Assembly (NCBI GenBank): GCA_033032865.1
Contig: JAWHQI010000040.1
Span: 5,997,001-6,061,000 of the forward strand
DNA: 64,000 bases
DNA from: Dactylorhiza incarnata
Lineage: Eukaryota; Streptophyta; Magnoliopsida; Asparagales; Orchidaceae
Reading direction: 5' to 3'
Part shown: piece by piece, positions 56,023 to 64,000 of the stretch
Numbering within the stretch: position 1 is the first letter of the stretch
Layout: every line of letters starts with the position of its first letter
The notes under the pieces: model-generated
The model's input: the letters and a program-made list of their open reading frames with translations, nothing else
What the model was told of the DNA's origin: nothing
The model's database searches: none
Made by a program: the position numbers and the translations under genes

Positions 56023-58152
56023 TGTAACACCCCAAAAATCGTAGTTCAGCGAGGTAGGCGGAGTGGTAGTGCTGCGTTCGGGATAGGCTAAAATTCCATA
56101 GCTGTTCTCTGCGCACGACCAGTGTCCTCTTCGCGCACGACCAGTGACCGTGCGCATGTGATCGTGCGTTAATTCGCAAGGATTCGGAGTTCTGTCTCGA
56201 ACAGTGCGCACGACCAGTGTCCTCTTCGCGCACGACCAGTGACCGTGCGAATGTGATCGTGCGTTAATTCACAAGGATTCAGAGTTCTGTCTCGAACAGT
56301 GCGCACGACCAGTGTCCTCTTCGCGCACGACCAGTGACCGTGCGCATGTGATCGTGCGCCCTGTTTATTCTGCTCCGCGATTTTGAGCGGAGAAGGAGAT
56401 CGGTCCGTCCAAATCTATTGGAATTTGATCCAACGGCTGCGATGGTTGGCTGGGGGGTTTTAGGGCTTGGTAGAGGAGTTAAACCCTCATTATTTCCAAG
56501 GCTTTCTCTCTCTTAGGTTGGAGAAAGGAGGAGGAGGCAAGGAGGAAGAAGAAGGGGAATCCGCCATTGCCGGAGCTTCGGAGCTCCGTTCGCCGATCCG
56601 AGACCGACAGTGCGTAGAGGGCATCAAGGCGCTTCTTCTCCACCGTGTGGTTGCAAGCTTCTCATGGCTAGGAGGAGATCTCAAAAGGTAACGACATTTC
56701 TCCTCCCGGTCTTTAGGATGCGTGTTTGACATCCCTTCTTTTTCTGCATTTTGGCACCGGATCCGTCGAGTGAGAGGGATCCGGGTCGCCTTGGTTCAAG
56801 ATAAACCACCGGGTTGATTGTGTCCGTCCCCGGCATGTTTTGCACTAGAGATCCGCTCCGTTAGCGGATTAGGCATTGTGGGTGAAGCCGGATTTGTGGC
56901 CGTTGGTCCGATCCGGTGATGTTGATTTACGCGCATTTTAGGGGTTTTGTTAGAAATCCGATTACGGCGAACTCGTCGTGGTGATGCCTTTGTAGCTTCG
57001 TGTGGTAACGAATGTTGGGTTTAGGGCGGAGAAATAATGTGCGGATTTTGGGGCTTGTGATGCCTAGTGTTGTGCGAAGGCGCGATTGGTCTTTGTGGTC
57101 GGCTGGCTATCCCGTGAAGACTGAGATTCACGTGTGGAGAGTGTCCCGGCAAGATTAGTCCCTTCGATTGTTGACTGACGAGAATGTCTGTGCTACGGTT
57201 GAGTCCGTTGACGGTCGCCAGGCGAGGCAATCGGTGGACGTTGTCCCGAAAGTAAGCCCAGGGCCTTGGGACGTTTTGGTTGGCCAGAATTCTTAGAATC
57301 GGTCTTGGTGCGTTGTTGGCGGCCCGAGCGTGTGAGCTGTCAGACAAGCCCGATGGCATGGTGGGCCAGGCGAGGTGGGTCTCAGTGAGAGCGCTTGGCC
57401 TTGGGTTTTGATGCCCTTGTGGGGAAGTAATGAGTACCCTTGTGTTGGTGATGTATGATGATGTGTTAGATTCATACGCTTTAGGGCGCCTTGGGTGAAA
57501 CCCGGGCTTGCACTCATTTTGCATTGTTAGGCCCCTTTTATTACCTGCTCAACATAGAAACGTGGATGATGCTTGTGACACTCATGCCAGTATTTATGTT
57601 GCTTTCCTTTATGTACTTTTGCATACGAAGTGCTGACTTGCAGGGTGAAGTAGTTCCCCGGGGTCCGCTAGGACGGCCGGGAGGAGGGATGTTGTTACAC
57701 CGCTTGTGGTCAGCCATAGCTGACCCTCGTTTACCGCTCTTTGTGATTTGGTTGCAGGGCAAGAATCGCAGGCTGGACCCAGCGCGCCGGCCAAAAAGGC
57801 CTAAAGCCTCACGAAGTGCTTAGTTGATTTCCTGCATTACTTTCTTCGTACTTTGTTATATCCGGCTTGCATGCCGAGGTAGTATAGGGAAAAACTATCC
57901 TTCCCCTTTTGTTGGGATGTCTTTTATTATGGAATGTTTGATGTTTTGGACATTGTTTTGTAAGGCCTTAAGGCCAGTTGGACTCCTTTGTAGTATGGAC
58001 AATCTCTGTGGCTTAGTTTGTTTCCGCTGTGTTGTCTGAGTTATGAGATTGGGTAGTTAATATCATCTTTTAATACTAAAGCTGTGGCGGTTATATGCTG
58101 TGGGGTCCCGGCCGGACCCATATTATATGGTCATTACAGGGGAGGTGTTACA
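56023..58152 (+). repeat. Right (3') LTR of element G
   Basis: Same length as the left copy. Visible differences are mostly transitions (for example TTCGCAAGGATTTGG against TTCACAAGGATTCAG near 56266). Confidence 0.95.
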
Positions 58153-60135
58153 CATAATCAAGCCGCAGACACCCTATCTCGGATTCCAAAGATTCCATAG
58201 CAGCAACACCCCATCAGCCTCAACATGATCACAATTCCAACCTCTCCACTACTGGAAGGATTGGAAAAAGATTATGAGGGAGACGATTTTGCGAGACAAT
58301 TCAGACAAAATCCTGAAGCCTACCCCCACTGGAAACAATTAGGTAATTACATCATTCACAAACATCTAATATACATCCCCAGAACATCACAAATAAAAAG
58401 TAAAATATTACAGGAAACACACTCTAGCCCGTTAGGAGGGCACTCTGGAATCATGGGAACCATACATAGGATTCAAAATCAATTTTTTTAGCACAATTTA
58501 AAAACAGACGTCACAGAATTTATAAACAAATGCGACATTTGCCAGAAAGCAAAACCAACAAATCATCTCCCATATGGATTACTTCAACCATTACCCACAC
58601 CCAACAAATTATGGAGTGATCTAACCATGGATTTCATCACATGCCTTCCCAATTCAAATAAATTTACCATAATATTTGTTGTAGTAGATAGGTTTTCAAA
58701 AGCCATTCATATAGCTCAATTGCAACACCCCATCTCAGGCCCCAAGTTGGCCAATGCTTTGTGGAATTCCGTAGGCAAACTCCATGGAATTCCAGAATCC
58801 ATCATATCCGACAGAGATCCAATTTTTTTAAGTGACTTTTGGACGGAATTGTTCAGACTACAAAGAACTAATCTCAAATATAGCTCTTCTTACCATACCC
58901 AAGCAGATGGACTAACCGAGAGGGTTAATCGCTGCATAGAGCAATATTTGAGAATATTCACTCAAGAAAACCCAAAACAATGGTCTGAATATCTTAGCCT
59001 AGCAGAATATCACTATAACACAACTTTTAACACATCGACCAACATGACCCCTTATGAGGTCATGTTTGGTATGCCCCCTCCTTGTTTGTTAAATTACTGC
59101 GCAGGGGGTACAAGGAATGAAGCTGTGGACTCCACACTGCAGACCAGAGACGAAATGATGCATACATTGAAAGAAAATCTAGCAAAGACACAACACAGGA
59201 TGAAGGTGCAGGCAGATAAAAAGAGATTAGATATAAAACTGGAAAAAGGGGATTGGGTACTACTGAAGCTCCACCCCTTTAGACAGCTCTCTATGACACG
59301 TCCAGCAGGAAGAAAACTGAGCCTCAAATACTACGGGCCTTTTCAGGTAACGGGAATCATCGGAGAGACGGCCTACCGACTGCTCCTTCCCCCGACCTCC
59401 AAAATACACCCGGTGTTCCACGTCTCCTTGCTAAAACCCTATATTGGAGACCCAAAACAACACATTGTGGAACTACCAGATCTCAGCTGGAAGAATAATC
59501 CACTCCATAAACCCTTGGCCGTCATTAGCTCGCGCCAACTCATTCGGCAAGGAAGAGAAGTATAGCAAGTCCTCATCCAGTGGCAAGGACTGCCTCCCGA
59601 AGACAGTACCTGGGAAGATCTGTCTTCCCTAGCAGATCTACCTCAACTAGCAGAAAAAAACACCTTGGTAGCAGATCAACCACAAAAGCAACCAGCGTCG
59701 ACAAAGAAAAAAAGGAGAAAGGCAAGATCCACAGAAGACGAAGAGAAAACGACGAAAAAAATCGCATCACCAGATCCAGCGGAAAATCTAATTAATTGGG
59801 GAAGTAAGAAAATGAGAACAAAGAAGCAGCGCTCAACACAGAACCCATCAACACCAGATCCAGAAAGCAGCAAACGATACCTGGTAGTTGGAAGATCTAA
59901 CGGAGAAACAACTAGTTGCAGCCCTCAGATGACGGTAGATATCTGCTCTGCCTCTCACCAGCCATCATCACTGCAGTTGCCATCCACAGTGTTTCAACCT
60001 AATTCTTCAAGGACCGCAGCACCGCGCTCCGCCGGAACCCTACCCAACCCTCCGTCAACCACAACATCGAGCCCAGCGAAAGAAAAGAGGAACGACGAGA
60101 GGAATGAAGAACAACGCTGCGGACAACGTTTTTAA
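58153..60135 (+). pseudogene. pol: Element E third repeat copy, integrase, chromodomain and basic tail
   Basis: Continues copy 3 of the triplicated unit after G: integrase zinc domain with GGHSGIMGTIHR and [10 protein letters not shown], with a TAG replacing tryptophan at FF-*-HNLKTD (about 58489). From 58627 the integrase is complete for the first time: D in MDFITCLP, D in [13 protein letters not shown] in [13 protein letters not shown]. The C-terminal block [21 protein letters not shown] and [14 protein letters not shown] are present. A TAG at 59563-59565 stands just before a canonical chromodomain (QVLIQWQGLPPEDSTWED). A lysine-rich tail (STKKKRRKARS) runs to 60135. Confidence 0.88.
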
Positions 60136-60147
60136 AGGGTGATGTAA

Positions 60148-60722
60148 TGTTAGGGTTGAGGATCGAACGGCTTCAGACATCCATACAATCCAACGGTCCA
60201 GCTCTTTACAGCTATCACAGCAATCAAAGCATCAGAAATAGAGGAGAGCGTTCAACGAAAAGAGGAGAGCGTTCCACGAACATAGGAGAGCGTTCGACGA
60301 ACAGAGGAGAGCGTTCGACGAACAGAGGAGAGCGTTCAACGCTTCGAGGAGAGTGTTCGACGAACAGAGGAGAGCGTTCAACGCATCAGAATGTCATCAC
60401 TAGCCAGATCAACGGTCAGAAATAGAGGAGAGCATTCAACGCATCATTTCTATCCCAGACTTCAAGAATAAGATCCAGCGGCAGGGATTTATCAGCATTT
60501 ATTTGTATATTGTAATTAGAGCATTAAATCAAATATTTTAACGGTAATAATTACCGTAAGCAGGTATTAATACCTGGAGACCCGATCTGTAATGATTATG
60601 CAAGTAATGAATGAATTTAATTTCCTCTCTTCCCTCCTAATTCTTCTCTCTCTCTCTCTCCGGCCTCCTTCTCCGGCCATTCGTCCACCGTTATCTCCTT
60701 CACCTCCGGCGGGATCGTAACA
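60148..60722 (+). repeat. Right (3') LTR of element E
   Basis: Second copy with the same ends. Its array (60240-60445) has a different set of decayed units from the left copy. It is preceded by the polypurine tract AAAGGGTGATG (60134-60144). Confidence 0.93.
60240..60445. repeat. GAGAGCGTTCGACGAA array in the right E LTR
   Basis: About eight to nine units. The first two are decayed (TTCAACGAA, TTCCACGAA) where the left LTR has TTCGACGAA, so the two arrays have mutated independently since insertion. Confidence 0.88.
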
Positions 60723-60727
60723 CCTAC

Positions 60728-63700
60728 TCAATGTTGCGGTCATTTTTTGGAGGGGTTTTGTTTTTCCACGCTGTAATCCAGAGGGGACTTCCATTACAGG
60801 TTTGATATTTCTCCCCCTCTTTCTCTTTTTCTCCTTTTTTTCTCCTGTATTTTTTGCCTTTATGTATTCCTTTTTTTTGCCCCAATCGCCCCCTTTCTCT
60901 GTTTTCCTCCCTTCTAATCTTGCCTTCCTATACACGAACAGCATATTTCTGCTCTGTTGTCTAGGGTGAATTCTATCAATTTATTCTCGTAAATCCTGAT
61001 GATCACACTATTCAAATTTCAATGATCAGCAAATTTTGATGATTCTTTTTGTAGGTTGTCTCCTGAGTCAAGCCCAATGTGTTCCCTTCTCCACAACGAA
61101 TCATTGTTTCATACGAGTATTCCTTCAAACTCTCTACCAAGGTATTTTTTAATTCTATTTCAATTTTTATTCTCTTTTTCAAACTAACTCATTCACCTTC
61201 CCTTGCCAATTTGGATGGAAGTTAGTTAGCATCAATTATCTATTTATACTGATTGATTAGTAATTAACATTCATATGCTTCTACGATGCTATATACACAT
61301 CTCTACAGGTGTCGATGGACACCTATTTACTGTTTTAAATTTTTAAACATATGTCAAGTTAATTTCTATAATCATCTTTCTTAGTCAACATATCCAATCT
61401 GAGTTGAGGGTTTCCCATTAAGTGGTTATAATTATTTAGCATATGTCAAATGAATTCTTACGATCATACTTTTTATTCAACATTTTCAATATGTATTTTA
61501 TTACCCAAGGGAAACAGGAGTTTCAGATTATCTAATTATTCGGCATGGTCTTTATTAAAATTAATTTCTCGGGTGAAAGAAGACGCAAACTGCATCATCT
61601 TCACTCCGCAAACCAACATGACTGACCTACCATGGTCGAAGATGGGTGTGCCATATGCTCTTCGTTTGTAAATTCCTCACGATGCACTTTAATGTACAAC
61701 AAGAGGATTTTGTAAAGATCACACGGACGACAAGCAATAAAGCCTTCCCATTTTCCCTGGATCTTGAAGAACATTTGTGCTCTTTTATGTTTGGCTCCAA
61801 TTTAGAGGCTTTCTATGTTCAATTAGAACAGAGAGGGAGGGGGATACTGATATATAGAGAGATATACTGGTATAGAGAGCTTGGAATGCAGACATTTTTC
61901 AAGATCCTGCAGGTGAAAATCATACTTTATTGTCATTTCATATTTTCTTACCTTCATCACAGGTTTGGCAAGCTTATTAAGACATTCAATCAATCCTAAC
62001 CGTTCATCACAGAAAAAAAACTCCCACGCTGCGCTTTATTTCTCGCTGCACTCCTGCTATTCTCGACCCCCTGCCCTAACACCTCCCGCGAAGACATAAA
62101 TATTATGATGCACGATAACATAGCTCCTTATGCTCTGCATGTTTGTTCCACTTTTTAATTATATTATAGCTAGAGGAAAGAGCCTTGGAAGACCTGGAGA
62201 TATTCTCTCGTGCTATTCTATATTGGAGAAGGACTATGGCAGAGAATTCCAAATTGCAAGGAGGTGTTGTCTTTCTTTTCCAAGCTCTTAGGGTATGACC
62301 ATGCTTGATTTCCATAGTTGTAGTAATTTTTTTTATCCATTTTCGTCCAGCACTAAAAAATGTCTAATTTCTCATACTGACAAATAAATAAGCCACTTCT
62401 GCTCTGTGTTGGTTCTCCCTTCAGCTGACTGCTTTATGATTTGATGTTCTCTTATAACTATTAATACTATATTTTAGGAATAATTACAAAAGATTATCCT
62501 GGGAGGTCTTTACATTGTTATCCCGGGAGTTTGCAAAATTAAAGGGACCTCCATTCTACCTCTTAAAATTATCGGAAATTAGATGAATGAACGAAGATTC
62601 AAGCACAGACATCGAACTTGATCTGCAAGGCGGCTGTGTGCCAGAGGCGATGATGTCTTCGATGCACACTCTCTGTGTGTTTATTAGCGACATCCGCAAC
62701 TCCCACAATAAGGACTTGGAGCAGTTGAGCAACGACAAGGAGCTCGGCAACATTCGTACATGCATGCTTCAAGAATGAAAAGGTTAGATCATGTACCCAA
62801 ATTTGCTCAAGAAGAAAAACTCAATCAACTATGCACTCTAAATCTTTTGTACCGGTTAATGAATATAACCCGACTTAGTAAAATGCATGTTTTTTGTCTT
62901 TGTATGCATTGACAGTTTCAACGGCCTAGGTAGCTAACTCATTGAATTTGTGCCTAGGTAGTAAATGTCTTTGCATTCATTGATTTTATGGTCTTTCTTC
63001 TTCAGGGTGTTGCTTTAGGTTTTCTTAGTTATGGCTTGATAATTTTAAATTGTTGTTCTATCATGTATATACACTCGAACTGTATCACGCTTTAAAAAGA
63101 TATTGCACCATGTTTAAATAAATAATTGATATTCTTATAGTCCCATTTAAAAAATTCCTAATTCAATCATTAGATTCCATTACTTAATTATTTGCATCAA
63201 TTATTAATCCAAATGAAAAATTATTATTTAAAAAAATAGTAAAATCAATAGCAGAAAAGAAAACTCACTTTCCTTCCCATATGAAACTTAAAGGCCAGCA
63301 ATATAGAAATGGGCAGACAAACATATAGATTTCTATATTGGTTTTAATTTTTGGTACTCTTGATTTCAAAAGTTTGATGGCAGTATTATTATACAACAGG
63401 GTTTTGCTTCGGCATGAGGTTGAGTTCGTGTCGTTCAAGGCAACTGGATGTGGATTTACTCATAACATGAGTATGTTATTCATAAAATTGGTATGTTATT
63501 TACTTTTGAGCTTGAAATTGACAAGTTTTCATTTATATGATGATTACACATTCATGTTCTCATTCACACTGAATGAAGTTATTCTTTCACAAATATATTT
63601 ATAGTGCTTTAAAACTTCTAATACTGTGAGCTAACAATTTAGCAATATTAATGCATTTTTCATGAATTTAGATGATTTTGTTATACTCCGAAGTTGTTTG

Positions 63701-64000
63701 ATTTTAGGATATCTACAGCCGAAGTGGACCTCCTATCCACAAAATTACACAAGACAGTCGAAGTGCCATTTTGCCTTTTCAGCATTTTTAGTATTGTTAT
63801 TCTTCATTTATGGCTTCCTTTCATGTTGGAACATATGTTTTGTGAAAGACCTTTAGCAAAAAATTATTACTTCTGAAAGACCATAAGTAATGTTGGAATT
63901 TGTAGTTATTTGTCTGATGAGGAATTTAGTAGAGACGAATGGAACCTGTACACCTTGAGTGCATCTCCCAATATTACTAATGAGTGAAAGTGCATGGGGG
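60728..64000. other. Low-copy sequence without a supported gene, right flank of element E
   Basis: Continues the sequence left at 37936. It is AT-rich with short frames only. Possible exon-like pieces are 61500-61670 (NCIIFTPQTNMTDLPWSK), 62590-62778 (a 63-codon frame MNEDSSTDIELDLQGG.. with balanced composition) and 63700-63770 after a TTTTAG. None matches a family I recognise, and splice sites cannot be confirmed. It may be host gene remnant, intron, or part of a Helitron-like element together with 35199-37936. Confidence 0.3.

Larger units (their letters stand above)
49019..58152 (+). mobile_element. Element G: young Tekay-like Ty3/gypsy chromovirus
   Basis: LTRs 49019-51148 and 56023-58152 are both 2130 bp, with ends TGTAACACCCC..GGGGAGGTGTTACA. 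The target duplication CATAA is at 49014-49018 and 58153-58157. About 13 differences by eye (0.6%) suggest recent insertion. The order is primer binding site, gag, protease, RT, RNase H, integrase, chromodomain-like tail, polypurine tract, in essentially one frame. Lesions: two stops, one zinc-knuckle cysteine lost, one single-base deletion. Confidence 0.95.
37937..60722 (+). mobile_element. Element E: Ty3/gypsy chromovirus (Reina-like) carrying F and G
   Basis: Two 575-bp LTRs (37937-38511 and 60148-60722), TGTTAGGG..CGTAACA, with the target duplication CCTAC at 37932-37936 and 60723-60727. Inside on the plus strand are a gag N-terminus fused by deletion to the protease C-terminus, RT, the start of RNase H, insertion F, three tandem copies of an RNase H/integrase segment, insertion G in the third copy, integrase, a chromodomain, a basic tail and a polypurine tract. 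The LTRs differ at roughly 3% of positions by eye. Several nonsense changes and the gag/protease deletion make it non-autonomous. Confidence 0.92.

Overview
The window is plant nuclear DNA, almost certainly from a flowering plant and probably a eudicot. It contains Ty1/copia elements of the SIRE/Maximus type, several Ty3/gypsy chromoviruses and an Athila-like fragment, many of them primed by the tRNA-iMet complement TGGTATCAGAGC. I cannot name the species. No host gene could be established. Nearly all of the sequence is nested LTR retrotransposons, and most coding regions are broken by premature stops and single-base frameshifts.

Layout, with elements named A to G. Positions 1-31283 are one SIRE-like copia element, A (+ strand, 5' part outside the window). 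They hold decayed pol, a spacer, a large additional ORF (aORF, about 950 codons), a polypurine tract and the 3' LTR. The aORF is split by B (3452-20183, minus, TSD ATTAC), a copia element reduced to gag plus a protease remnant. B's left LTR is split by C (3567-13863, minus, TSD GCACA), a nearly full-length SIRE-like copia with gag, pol and its own aORF. A's 3' LTR is split by D (23599-31109, minus, TSD GACTA), a copia with gag but no pol.

Positions 31430-32812 hold two diverged D-type LTR fragments in opposite orientation. Then come a short minisatellite, an Athila-like ORF1/gag fragment (33524-33988) and a 0.5 kb tandem duplication (34195-35198). Low-copy sequence without a recognisable gene (35199-37936) continues after E at 60728-64000. 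E (37937-60722, +, TSD CCTAC) is a gypsy chromovirus that contains F (40521-47243, a chromovirus truncated at its 3' end), an internal 765-bp triplication of RNase H/integrase sequence, and G (49019-58152, TSD CATAA), a young Tekay-like chromovirus with 2130-bp LTRs.

The most interesting signal is a class of short, GC-rich, palindromic motif arrays inside the LTRs. Each family has its own version: CTGAGAC/GTCTCAG in A, TTCGWCGAA in B and E, GCGTCGAC in C, GCGCTAGCGC/GCTACCGCC in D, GCGCACGACCAGTG in G. They sit in the upstream (U3-like) part of the LTR, ahead of the TATA box where one is visible. Copia B and gypsy E share the 12-mer GCGTTCGACGAA. In A and C, both of which carry an aORF, the same family-specific array recurs in the spacer between pol and the aORF, ahead of a TATA-like box and the start context GCAACAATG. 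This suggests the aORF has its own promoter built from the same cis-elements as the LTR. It may be a motif/self-recognition arrangement comparable to VANDAL anti-silencing systems; that last step is hypothesis.

Age order read from nesting and LTR similarity: A is older than B, which is older than C; A is older than D; E (LTRs about 3% different by eye) is older than G (about 0.6% different).
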